DNA of 5,845 bases from Thermodesulfovibrionia bacterium (GTDB taxonomy: Bacteria; Nitrospirota; Thermodesulfovibrionia; UBA6902): assembly GCA_947258735.1 (NCBI GenBank), contig CAMYJJ010000182.1, positions 1 to 5,845 of the forward strand, written 5' to 3'. Shown here piece after piece: positions 1 to 5,725 of this stretch. The first letter of the stretch is position 1; every line of letters begins with the position of its first letter. The translations under genes were made by a program, and so were the position numbers. Below the pieces are notes generated by a model, which had not been told where the DNA came from, made no database searches, and saw nothing but the letters and a program-made list of their open reading frames with translations.

Positions 1-1
1 G

Positions 2-439
2 GATACGTGGGAGGACTGTCTTCTTCCTGTAAGCGGCATATATACCATCATAACGAACGAATATCCCGGCGATCAGATAGGGGGAGAGTATAACCTGTCG
101 CTGGAGAGATTAAATAATACTGTTGTAACGATGTCCTGCGGAGATCCTGTCTTAGCTAGTCTTACAGTGACGGCAGACCTTAATGCCCATACGTTTGCTG
201 GGACCGTCAATGATATAGTGAGGGTGAGGATGGGCTTTACCGGAGGAGGTGCGGATCCACAGATGAGGCTATATGATCCGAATGGGACATTGCTCTGTTC
301 AGCTGTTGCCACAGCTACTGGAGCATTTGCCGAGATATCAAGCTGTACTCTCCCTGATAATGGCGTTTATACCATCATAACGAACGAATATCAGGGAGAT
401 CAGATTGGTGGAGATTATGTACTTACTTTAGAATGGCTG
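2..439 (+). repeat. Tandem ~109-residue beta-sandwich repeat (PPC-like), two copies, first truncated
   Basis: The end of the first copy (2-112) aligns without gaps to the end of the second (329-439), offset 327 nt or 109 codons. Over the last 32 residues of each copy, 23 are identical, including the shared string YTIITNEY followed by GDQIGG. At DNA level 24 consecutive bases are identical (41-64 and 368-391). The second copy is complete from about 131 and contains LYDPNGTLLC and CTLPDNGVY, the pattern of bacterial pre-peptidase C-terminal-like beta-sandwiches, in which a DPNGT strand turn is followed by G-Y-x-I and a closing Y-x-L-x-L strand. Each copy keeps a Cys in CxLP, and in copy two a second Cys (LLCSA) could pair with it. 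More copies probably lie upstream. The family assignment is tentative; the repetition is certain. Confidence 0.8.
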
Positions 440-3304
440 TCAGGTATTTGCCCGAGTTCTGAAATATGCTTTGACGGCATTGACAATGATAATGATGGAT
501 TAATTGACTGCCTGGATGTTTCTGATTGTGAAGGAGCTACTGACGGTGAATGCGGAACCGGTTTGCCGGGTATCTGTGCTGCTGGCACTTTCACATGCGT
601 AAGTGGAGCTAACGTATGCGAATCCAACATTTTGCCAGGGACTCAAGAAGAAATCTGCGATGGTCTGGATAATGATTGCGACGTATCAGTTGATGAGGAA
701 CTGGGAACAATCACATGTGGAGAAGGAGAGTGTCAACAGACAGTGAACACATGTGTAGACGGACAACCACAGGCATGCTTACCAGGATCACCTCCAGAAG
801 ATCCGGAAATTACCTGTGATGACGGACTAGATAATGACTGTGATGGTGCAATTGATGAATGTACTTGTATTCCAAGTGGACCTGAAATCTGTGATGGTCT
901 GGATAATGATTGTGACGATACTATTGATGAATCAGGAGATACTTTATGTGATAACGGCTTATATTGTGACGGTCAGGAAACGTGTGAAGGTATAAATGGA
1001 TGCCAGACAGGTACACCGATCAATTGTAATGATGGAGTTGGATGTACTGATGATTACTGTGATGAATCATCTGACTCATGTGACAACGTACCAAATGATA
1101 CCAGTTGTCCGGATGATGGACTGTATTGCAACGGAACAGAGTTCTGTGATCCAACAAATGACTGTTCCTCTACAGGTACTACTTGTCAAGCAGGCATGAA
1201 TTGCGATGAAGAAACAGACACGTGTGATGATGATTGCAACAACAATGGAGTAATAGACAGAATCGACGTTGAAAATGGAACAAGTGATGATTGTGATTCA
1301 AATGGTATTCCTGATGAATGCGATCCGGACTGCAATGAAAATGACAGCCCTGATATGTGCGATATTGTTCAGGAAGTCAGCGATGACTGCAATTCAAATG
1401 AAGTTCCTGATGAATGCGACATTAGTGATGGAACAAGCCAGGATAGTGATAATACCGGTGTTCCTGACGAGTGTGAACTTGTATGCGAAGTTCCTGAGAT
1501 TGAATGCACAGAGCCGAACCCCTGTGACATCATTGACCCCCATAGTATATGTCCAGTCGATGTTGAAATAAATGAGGAAGTAGTAGAGGTAGAGCCCCAG
1601 GAAGAAGTTCTTTGCGGCGGTACCGAAATCCTTGTGTCACATACTCTTATCGGAAGTTTCATCGAGACCCAAAGCTCTGTAGAAGAGGTGTGTAATGGTG
1701 AATGTCAGGCCGCCTGCGTTGAAAGTTGTATAGAAGTTCCTCTTCAGTCATGCTACAACAAGTGTATACGGCGTTGCTCTAACGGACTTTGTCTGGATTG
1801 GGAGAGTGTTTGTGACGTGGTAGGATTGCAGACAGTCTGTGATCTGAGTTGTTTTAATGAATGCGAAAATAGTTTTGATGAGGTGACCCAAACAGCTTTC
1901 TATAACCGCACATGTGGACATGTGATTGATGACCAGGTCGAAGTCCGTCAGTCATATGGGGCATGTAACGGTTCACTTCTGAGCACTCGATCGATATCCG
2001 GATCAGGTACAGCCTCTATTAATATGTCGGCACCACTGGAGGTCGGTAGCTACGAGATCTGTCTGAATGGAGAGATCATCAAGAGTTTCTCCGTACAGAA
2101 TTGCGGGTCAGCATGTCAGATCACGATCCCTCAAAATACCCTGTTAGTGCAACAGGGAATAAATGCAACAATGCCATTCGAGGTCGAGAATATAGGTGCT
2201 GGAGGAACGTATTCACTTTCATTCCAGAGATTTGAAGATGACGCGCATACAATACCTATGTCTCTCCCTTCATTTATTTCCTTGCCATCATCTCTTACTA
2301 TACCGGATAATGAATCAGCCACTTTATTTATAGCTGCAAATAATCCTCAACCTGAAGCCGGGCAATGGCACTGGTCCAATATTATGATCCGTGCAGAAGG
2401 CCCCAGTAATTGCGAGAGCGTGTTTGGCTTAACCATAACTGAGATACGTTGTGGAAATGGAACACTTGATTCGGGAGAAGAATGTGATGATGGAAATACT
2501 TCTGACGGTGATGGATGTGATAGCAGTTGTCTCATCGAGCAGGAATACAACTGTAATGGCGAGCCTAGTGTTTGCCAGCATTGCGGCAATGGAATAATGG
2601 AAGGGACAGAAGAATGCGACGATGGGGACGAGATTGATGATAACGAGTGTTCCAACGTCTGTACGAGTATTATTTGCGGTAATGAAAGGACTGACCCTGG
2701 AGAAGACTGCGATGATTCAGGGGAGTCTTCATTATGCGATTCAGACTGTACGATCCCCATTTGTGGAGATGGGGAATTCAATCAATCTTCAGGTGAAGAA
2801 TGTGATGACGGCAATAATACAGACGGTGATGGCTGTAATGCCAACTGTGAGAATGAGTTCTGTGGTGATGGTACTACTCAGGTAGGTCTGAGCGAACAGT
2901 GTGACGATGGAAACACAGCTGATGGTGATGGCTGTTCATCAGACTGCAGTATAGAGGAGATGGGAGGCCATGGCTGTACTCCTGGATACTGGAAGCAGTC
3001 ACACCATTTTGATTCGTGGGCTGCACCTTTGACTCCGGATACGCTTTTCTCTGATATGTTCGGATCTAATGTTTTCGAAGATATGACACTTCTTGATGTA
3101 CTTAAACAAGGTGGTGGAAAAAACAAAGCATTGGGTCGTCATGCTGTAGCAGCGCTTCTTAATGCTAATTCTCCGGATGTAAGTTATGACCGATCAACCA
3201 TGCAGGTAAAGATGATGTTCAATAACGCTTTGATAGATGGTAATATCAAGGAAGTGAAAAATACATTAGAGGGCTTTAACGAACAAGGCTGTCCGCTGAA
3301 CTAG
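2..3304 (+). CDS. Large cysteine-rich mosaic surface/secreted protein (5'-truncated)
   Basis: The frame is open from nt 2 with no stop, so at least 1100 residues are visible and the N-terminus, including any signal peptide, lies outside the window. The ATG at 131 has no ribosome binding site and sits between two copies of a repeated domain, so it is an internal Met. Domain order: two beta-sandwich-like repeats (2-439), MopE-type motifs (461-943), a CDG/CNG cysteine-rich stretch (953-1225), DCNxNGxPDECD loops (1226-1477), a CxxxC cysteine domain (1691-1915), an Ig-like beta domain (about 2111-2445), five myxobacterial-type disulfide repeats (2450-2961) and a CTPGYWK C-terminal module (2972-3301). 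All these families are extracellular, and the number of paired cysteines implies folding in an oxidising compartment. There is no enzymatic motif, LPxTG or C-terminal membrane helix. Adhesin, surface-layer or matrix protein is an inference; the family composition is seen directly. Stop is TAG at 3302-3304. Confidence 0.9.
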   Translation, partial: DTWEDCLLPVSGIYTIITNEYPGDQIGGEYNLSLERLNNTVVTMSCGDPVLASLTVTADLNAHTFAGTVNDIVRVRMGFTGGGADPQMRLYDPNGTLLCSAVATATGAFAEISSCTLPDNGVYTIITNEYQGDQIGGDYVLTLEWLSGICPSSEICFDGIDNDNDGLIDCLDVSDCEGATDGECGTGLPGICAAGTFTCVSGANVCESNILPGTQEEICDGLDNDCDVSVDEELGTITCGEGECQQTVNTCVDGQPQACLPGSPPEDPEITCDDGLDNDCDGAIDECTCIPSGPEICDGLDNDCDDTIDESGDTLCDNGLYCDGQETCEGINGCQTGTPINCNDGVGCTDDYCDESSDSCDNVPNDTSCPDDGLYCNGTEFCDPTNDCSSTGTTCQAGMNCDEETDTCDDDCNNNGVIDRIDVENGTSDDCDSNGIPDECDPDCNENDSPDMCDIVQEVSDDCNSNEVPDECDISDGTSQDSDNTGVPDECELVCEVPEIECTEPNPCDIIDPHSICPVDVEINEEVVEVEPQEEVLCGGTEILVSHTLIGSFIETQSSVEEVCNGECQAACVESCIEVPLQSCYNKCIRRCSNGLCLDWESVCDVVGLQTVCDLSCFNECENSFDEVTQTAFYNRTCGHVIDDQVEVRQSYGACNGSLLSTRSISGSGTASINMSAPLEVGSYEICLNGEIIKSFSVQNCGSACQITIPQNTLLVQQGINATMPFEVENIGAGGTYSLSFQRFEDDAHTIPMSLPSFISLPSSLTIPDNESATLFIAANNPQPEAGQWHWSNIMIRAEGPSNCESVFGLTITEIRCGNGTLDSGEECDDGNTSDGDGCDSSCLIEQEYNCNGEPSVCQHCGNGIMEGTEECDDGDEIDDNECSNVCTSIICGNERTDPGEDCDDSGESSLCDSDCTIPICGDGEFNQSSGEECDDGNNTDGDGCNANCENEFCGDGTTQVGLSEQCDDGNTADGDGCSSDCSIEEMGGHGCTPGYWKQSHHFDSWAAPLTPDTLFSDMFGSNVFEDMTLLDVLKQGGGKNKALGRHAVAALLNANSPDVSYDRSTMQVKMMFNNALIDGNIKEVKNTLEGFNEQGCPLN
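461..943 (+). repeat. MopE-type putative metal-binding motifs, four copies
   Basis: Four copies of the motif E-I-C-(D)-DG-(L/I)-DND-(C/N)-D-x-x-(I/V)-D start near 461, 650, 803 and 878. Copies two and four share EICDGLDNDCD and copy three reads ITCDDGLDNDCDGAIDE. The first copy has Asn in place of the second Cys (DNDNDGLIDC), with the Cys displaced to after LID. The motif matches the Pfam family named for MopE of Methylococcus capsulatus. Its DxDNDxD acidic run resembles a calcium-binding loop closed by a Cys pair. Copies two and four also match closely in DNA (see findings), so they arose by duplication. Metal identity cannot be read from the sequence. Confidence 0.85.
953..1225 (+). other. 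Cysteine-rich segment with CDG/CNG repeats
   Basis: This part of the surface protein has two loosely repeated units: NGLYCDGQETCEGINGC followed by a CNDGVGCTDDYCDE stretch, then DGLYCNGTEFCDPTNDC followed by a shorter cysteine stretch. The order G-L-Y-C-(D/N)-G-x-E-x-C-(D/E)-x-x-N-x-C is often found directly after MopE-like motifs in environmental secreted proteins. Cysteines are evenly paired and no hydrophobic core is evident, so the segment is probably a disulfide-stabilised stalk. No specific function can be assigned. Confidence 0.65.
1226..1477 (+). repeat. DCNxNGxPDECD calcium-loop-like repeats
   Basis: Successive units read DCNNNGVIDRID, DCDSNGIPDECD, DCNENDSPDMCD, DCNSNEVPDECD and SDNTGVPDECE. 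They are joined by short linkers of the type xxGTS(D/Q)D. The regular D-x-N/D-x-N/D-G-x-x-D spacing resembles the calcium-binding loop of dockerin and thrombospondin type 3 repeats, with a Cys pair bracketing each loop. Such DCNxNGIPDECD repeats are common in planctomycetal secreted proteins, which is one reason for the tentative taxonomic guess. The last unit has Ser in place of the first Cys, and the third and fourth lack the loop Gly, so copies are diverging. Calcium binding is inferred. Confidence 0.75.
1691..1915 (+). other. CxxxC-patterned cysteine domain, family not recognised
   Basis: Thirteen cysteines lie in about 75 residues with the spacings 3,3,3,7,3,3,4,6,8,3,3,16. Three clusters carry runs of C-x3-C: CNGECQAACVESC, CYNKCIRRC and CDLSCFNEC. 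A four-residue period puts cysteines on one face of an alpha helix, unlike the loop-type cysteine motifs elsewhere in this protein. A disulfide-stapled bundle of three short helices is therefore a plausible fold. It lies between an acidic linker (EINEEVVEVEPQEE) and beta-rich sequence. I do not recognise the family. Binding of a metal or other ligand by the cysteines is also possible. Confidence 0.6.
2111..2445 (+). other. Ig-like / CARDB-like beta-sandwich segment
   Basis: Residues from CQITIPQNTLLVQQGINAT through GLTITEI show alternating hydrophobic strands, an N-x-G turn (VENIGAGGTYSLSF) and a final strand typical of bacterial immunoglobulin-fold repeats that follow a pattern of V-x-x-G-x-x-x-x-x-x-(F/V)-x-V-x-N-x-G. 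It is the only long stretch of this protein poor in cysteine, with single Cys near each end (CQI and NCES) that could pair. It probably acts as a rigid spacer. Assignment rests on strand pattern alone. Confidence 0.5.
2450..2961 (+). repeat. Myxobacterial-type cysteine-rich disulfide repeats (DUF4215-like), five copies
   Basis: Five units start with CGNG, CGNG, CGNE, CGDG and CGDG. The canonical ones continue with x-x-(E/S)-(E/Q)-CDDGN-x-x-DGDGC-x-x-x-C. Copies one, four and five are complete and match the known myxococcus cysteine-rich repeat closely. Copy two has CDDGDEIDDNEC in place of CDDGN...DGDGC, and copy three is shortened, with CDDSGESSLC. The family occurs in tandem in secreted and surface proteins and forms disulfide-knotted rods. 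Degeneration is confined to the middle copies, while the outer copies stay close to consensus. Confidence 0.9.
2972..3301 (+). other. CTPGYWK C-terminal module
   Basis: The last 110 residues begin with GCTPGYWKQSHHFDSW, continue with a TLFSDMFG turn and TLLDVLKQGGGKNKALGRH, then AVAALLNANSP, and end in GCPLN. This arrangement (CTPGYWK or CTPGFWK, an aromatic-rich stretch, TLL-x-x-L-x-x-GGG, AVAALLNA, then a terminal G-C-P-L) recurs as the final or near-final module of secreted bacterial proteins with repeat-rich upstream parts. Its two cysteines, one at each end, are positioned to close the domain with a disulfide. I cannot name a formal family. A role in cell-surface retention or secretion is inference from its terminal position. 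Confidence 0.65.
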
Positions 3305-3319
3305 ATCAAATTCAGTTAC

Positions 3320-3350
3320 GGGGTTTGGGTAATTCCAAGCCCCTTTTTTT
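3320..3350 (+). terminator. Intrinsic terminator of the surface-protein gene
   Basis: Stem GGGGTTTGG (3320-3328) pairs with CCAAGCCCC (3335-3343) around a six-base loop and is followed by seven T. It starts 15 nt after the TAG stop. One pair is a G-U wobble in plus-strand RNA but would be an A-C mismatch in minus-strand RNA, which fits termination of plus-strand transcription. Confidence 0.9.
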
Positions 3351-3571
3351 ATGCTCACTTTCAATTGGCAATCCTCAACTTTTGGATCACACGTGATTAA
3401 TGATTATTTAGATTTATCATTGCTCTGACGACCCCTCCCTTTTTGAAACTAAGTCGGTATTATGAATGATTCACAATGACTCTGAAATTGAGGATTGAGT
3501 CATGTTAACAATAAGCCGAATGGAAATAGAATATTAAAGATTATGGAATGATAAAGTAATGTTATTTTACT
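3351..3571. other. Non-coding gap between convergent genes
   Basis: AT-rich and with no supported ORF. It contains a 10-bp inverted repeat, CAATCCTCAA at 3369-3378 against TTGAGGATTG at 3488-3497, and a small palindrome, ATCAC-AC-GTGAT, at 3386-3397. Neither has a recognised function. I see no RNA gene. Confidence 0.6.
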
Positions 3572-3575
3572 TTAT
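3551..3575 (-). terminator. AT-rich hairpin at the end of the c-di-GMP gene (weak terminator candidate)
   Basis: ATAAAGTAA (3551-3559) and TTACTTTAT (3567-3575) form a 9-bp stem with a seven-base loop, spanning the TAA stop at 3572-3574 of the minus-strand gene. It lacks G-C pairs and a following U-run in minus-strand RNA, so it is a poor intrinsic terminator. It may act as a 3' end stabiliser or be incidental. No better terminator for this gene is visible before the convergent one. Confidence 0.3.
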
Positions 3576-5368
3576 TTGCAAACGGATTCATGACCAACGA
3601 GGCTGCTCTTAATAAAAGACCCGGCTTCTTCTGCATCCAGAGGCTTTGAGAATAAATAGCCTTGCGCATATTCACATCCCAATTTTTTTATTTCCAATAA
3701 TTGATCCTCTGTCTCGACACCTTCAGCTATCACACTCATTTCCAGGTTAGATGCGAGATTCTTAATTGATCGGACGATTTCCAGGTTCGTTTTATCATTC
3801 ATCATGTCATTTACAAATGATTTATCAATCTTCAAGGCATCTGACGGGAATTTTCCCAGATAACTCAATGATGAGTAGCCTGTACCAAAATCATCAATAT
3901 ATAATTGAATATGCAAGTCTCTGAGTTGCATCATTTTGAATGCGGCCTTTTCAGGATACTCCATGATTACGCTTTCAGTAATTTCGAGACAGATGCTGGA
4001 TGGTTCAATGTCAGTCTCTAAAATAGCGTCTTTGACCTGCTCAATGAAATCTGGTTGTAAAAATTGTTTGCTGGAAATATTGACACTGATTTTTAAGGGG
4101 GGATACAGGGGAAACTGGTTATGCCATAATTTCATCTGACGAAATGCCTCGTTTATTACCCATTGACCAATAGGTAATATAAGGCCTGTTTCTTCAGCCA
4201 CCGGAATAAAATCCATTGGAGGGACTAATCCACCATCCGGACGCTTCCAGCGAATCAGGGCTTCGAAACCATATAAATTATTTTCGGTCGTATTAACTAC
4301 CGGCTGGAAGTGAAGCAGGAATTCTTCGCGTTCAATCGCTCTGCGAAGATTCATATCTAATTTTAAGAACTTTGCTACCTGCTGGTGCATAGTAACATCG
4401 AATTCAACATGGCGTGCCCTGCCAAGAGACTTTGCCTTGTTCAAAGCTGTGTCAGCATCACGTATCATCTCGTCCGCTTGAGTGTAATCAGAATTACTAA
4501 AAGCAATTCCGATGCTGACAGAAGAATATAGTTCCCGTTCATCCAGATAAAAAGGAGTCTGGAATTTTTCAAAAATACGATCAACAACAGGGATAACAGT
4601 CTTTACATTTATGATATCATCAAGAAGGATCGCAAATTCATCACCTCCAAGTCGTGCAAACGTGTCATTGGCGCGTATACATCCTCTCAGGGTCTGTGTA
4701 ATTTCAATCAACAGTTGATCGCCCATCAAATGACCGAGACTGTCATTTATATTTTTAAAATGATCTATATCTAAAAACAGGATAGCAAACAAATAATTCG
4801 GATTTCTCATTGCACGAGCATGGGAAACTTTCAGGATCTCCTGAAACGTGGCGCGGTTTGGCAGATTTGTCAATGAATCGTGATATGCCATATGCTTAAT
4901 GTGATCTTCCGCCTTCTTGCATTGTATTAATTTTTGTTCAAGCAATATATTATTTTCTTCAAGTTTTTTGAGTAAATCTCTTTTTTCCTGCTGTTCATTA
5001 AACAGCTGGACTGCCTGCTTTACAATTATTTTAAGTTCCCTGTCATTCCATGGTTTAGTGATATACCGATGCACCTTTCCCTCGTTTGTTGCTGAGAGAA
5101 TGGAATCACTGTCAGACAACACTGACAATACAAGACGTATAATATTGGGATCGAAACGTTCAATTTCTTTTAGCAATGATAATCCGTCCATCTTCGGCAT
5201 TTTGAGATCAACAACAACAATATGTACATCTTTATTTTTCAGTATATTAAGAGCGTCCTCCCCGCTTTCGGAAAAAAGAATATCATATGGTTCATCAATC
5301 ATTAATCTTTTGATGGCGCTTAATACGTCCGGCTCATCGTCAACAAACAGTACTGATCTCTTTTTCAC
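3572..5368 (-). CDS. Response regulator with diguanylate cyclase (GGDEF) and c-di-GMP phosphodiesterase (EAL) domains
   Basis: Cytoplasmic two-component output protein of 598 aa that makes and/or degrades cyclic di-GMP. REC domain (about 1-120): acidic pair D10/D11, phosphoacceptor D54 in VVVDLKMPKMDG, S82 at the switch position and K105 in ITKPW; the TKPW form is common in receivers attached to c-di-GMP enzymes. A coiled-coil linker (about 120-158) precedes GGDEF (160-325): active site RLGGDEF at 239-245, metal ligand D200 in LDIDHFKNIND, and product-inhibition I-site R232-x-x-D235 exactly five residues before GGDEF. EAL (about 340-590): E369, N430, E462, D492/D493, K513, E549 and Q569 are all present with the spacing of active phosphodiesterases. 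No transmembrane segment is seen, so its histidine kinase must be elsewhere. The start is GTG at 5366-5368, placed by AGGAGG five bases upstream and by the REC N-terminus MKKRSVLFVDDE. Both activities look intact; which dominates cannot be read. Confidence 0.96.
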   Translation of the reverse strand: MKKRSVLFVDDEPDVLSAIKRLMIDEPYDILFSESGEDALNILKNKDVHIVVVDLKMPKMDGLSLLKEIERFDPNIIRLVLSVLSDSDSILSATNEGKVHRYITKPWNDRELKIIVKQAVQLFNEQQEKRDLLKKLEENNILLEQKLIQCKKAEDHIKHMAYHDSLTNLPNRATFQEILKVSHARAMRNPNYLFAILFLDIDHFKNINDSLGHLMGDQLLIEITQTLRGCIRANDTFARLGGDEFAILLDDIINVKTVIPVVDRIFEKFQTPFYLDERELYSSVSIGIAFSNSDYTQADEMIRDADTALNKAKSLGRARHVEFDVTMHQQVAKFLKLDMNLRRAIEREEFLLHFQPVVNTTENNLYGFEALIRWKRPDGGLVPPMDFIPVAEETGLILPIGQWVINEAFRQMKLWHNQFPLYPPLKISVNISSKQFLQPDFIEQVKDAILETDIEPSSICLEITESVIMEYPEKAAFKMMQLRDLHIQLYIDDFGTGYSSLSYLGKFPSDALKIDKSFVNDMMNDKTNLEIVRSIKNLASNLEMSVIAEGVETEDQLLEIKKLGCEYAQGYLFSKPLDAEEAGSFIKSSLVGHESVCK

Positions 5369-5373
5369 CTAGT

Positions 5374-5379
5374 CCTCCT
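5374..5379 (-). promoter_or_regulatory. Ribosome binding site AGGAGG
   Basis: A perfect AGGAGG in minus-strand sense lies five bases before the GTG codon of the REC-GGDEF-EAL gene. It fixes the GTG as the start, since no in-frame ATG precedes the first REC strand. Confidence 0.9.
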
Positions 5380-5405
5380 GATTAATAATTAATGTACACT
5401 GCTTT

Positions 5406-5433
5406 ATTATCGGATAGATTACACAAGTTCCAA
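5406..5433 (-). promoter_or_regulatory. Candidate sigma70 promoter of the c-di-GMP gene
   Basis: In minus-strand sense, TTGGAA (5428-5433) and GATAAT (5406-5411) are separated by 16 bp; they match the consensus at 4 of 6 and 5 of 6 positions. Transcription would begin near 5399, giving a leader of about 30 nt that includes the AGGAGG. A perfect TATAAT at 5454-5459 further upstream lacks a recognisable -35 box and is the weaker alternative. Confidence 0.45.
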
Positions 5434-5513
5434 ATAGGATTTGCCCTGTAATTATTATAGTGAAGCCCCTGATACGTTTGGAGATTTCAGGTAAAGTGCT
5501 ACGTGGTTTCAGG

Positions 5514-5558
5514 ATTCCCGATAAACATAACTTCCGGCCGGCAGGCCTCGGGAATGAC
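5514..5558. repeat. Intergenic palindromic repeat (ATTCCCGA...TCGGGAAT)
   Basis: ATTCCCGA (5514-5521) and TCGGGAAT (5548-5555) are perfect 8-base inverted arms around a GC-rich core holding CCGGCCGG (5534-5541) and a possible GGCC/GGCC mini-stem. The outer sequence GGATTCCCGATAA ... CGGGAATGAC resembles a palindromic repeat found dispersed between genes in many environmental bacterial genomes. Its core is more GC-rich than the surroundings, which suggests a mobile or expanded element. Copy number cannot be judged from one window. Confidence 0.55.
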
Positions 5559-5597
5559 TGGAGTTGATAACTTGTAGCTCGGAGGTTGTCCGACAAT

Positions 5598-5641
5598 TGT
5601 CATCCTGAACCTGCCTTTCGGCAGACAGGTTCAGGATGACA
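5598..5641. repeat. Intergenic palindrome with 16-bp perfect arms
   Basis: TGTCATCCTGAACCTG (5598-5613) is perfectly complementary to CAGGTTCAGGATGACA (5626-5641), with a 12-base centre. The centre can form an alternative inner stem CTGCC/GGCAG with loop TTTC. The GTCATCCTGA...TCAGGATGAC outer sequence is typical of dispersed intergenic repeats. There is no U-run after either arm, so it is not a terminator by itself. It could form an RNA hairpin just beyond the terminator of the rightmost gene. Confidence 0.7.
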
Positions 5642-5662
5642 CGGAAAGCCAATTTACAAATC

Positions 5663-5696
5663 AAAAAAGGGGCTTGATTCATTCAAACCCTTTTTT
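5663..5696 (-). terminator. Intrinsic terminator of the partial minus-strand gene
   Basis: In minus-strand sense the stem GGGTTTGA (5683-5690) pairs with TCAAGCCC (5670-5677) around ATGAA, followed by C and six T. It begins 36 nt after the TAG stop at 5726. One U-G wobble in minus-strand RNA would be a C-A mismatch in plus-strand RNA, so minus is the working direction. An A-run on the other side gives it some bidirectional character. Confidence 0.85.
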
Positions 5697-5725
5697 AATA
5701 TGTTTCTACGCTCATTTTTAACAGG

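Larger units (their letters stand above)
5434..5662. other. Non-coding region with palindromic repeats
   Basis: No gene is supported here. The stretch between the c-di-GMP gene promoter and the terminator of the rightmost gene is occupied mainly by two palindromic elements (5514-5558 and 5598-5641), annotated separately. The bases between them show nothing recognisable. Confidence 0.6.

Noticed and set aside
131..133. ATG at 131 as the true start of the large surface protein
   Set aside because: No Shine-Dalgarno precedes it, and the same frame upstream encodes a clear homologous copy of the next domain, so translation must begin left of the window.
996..1571. Plus-strand frames at 996-1199 and 1269-1571
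   Set aside because: They are shifted-frame shadows of the cysteine-rich repeats; their Met/Ile/Val-rich translation comes from GAT/TGT codons read out of phase.
2347..2781. 144-codon minus-strand open frame opposite the disulfide repeats
   Set aside because: It is antisense to well-supported repeats; the Ser/Pro-rich translation is the mirror of the GAA/TGT/GAT-rich codons on the plus strand.
461..2961. CRISPR-like or non-coding tandem repeat array
   Set aside because: The repeats are all codon-phased, vary by synonymous changes and encode known cysteine-rich families; no constant repeat with unique spacers is present.
3386..3397. ATCAC-AC-GTGAT palindrome as a regulator operator
   Set aside because: It lies between two convergent gene ends with no promoter nearby to regulate, and five-base arms are easily produced by chance.
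4917..5372. 151-codon plus-strand open frame opposite the REC domain
   Set aside because: It is antisense to a REC domain with all key residues; its Ser/Phe/Leu-rich translation resembles no known family.
5369..5596. 75-codon minus-strand open frame directly upstream of the GGDEF-EAL gene
   Set aside because: It runs through the palindromic repeat at 5514-5558, has no convincing ribosome binding site, and its stop overlaps the leader that holds the promoter candidate and AGGAGG of the next gene. Its composition looks like translated repeat.
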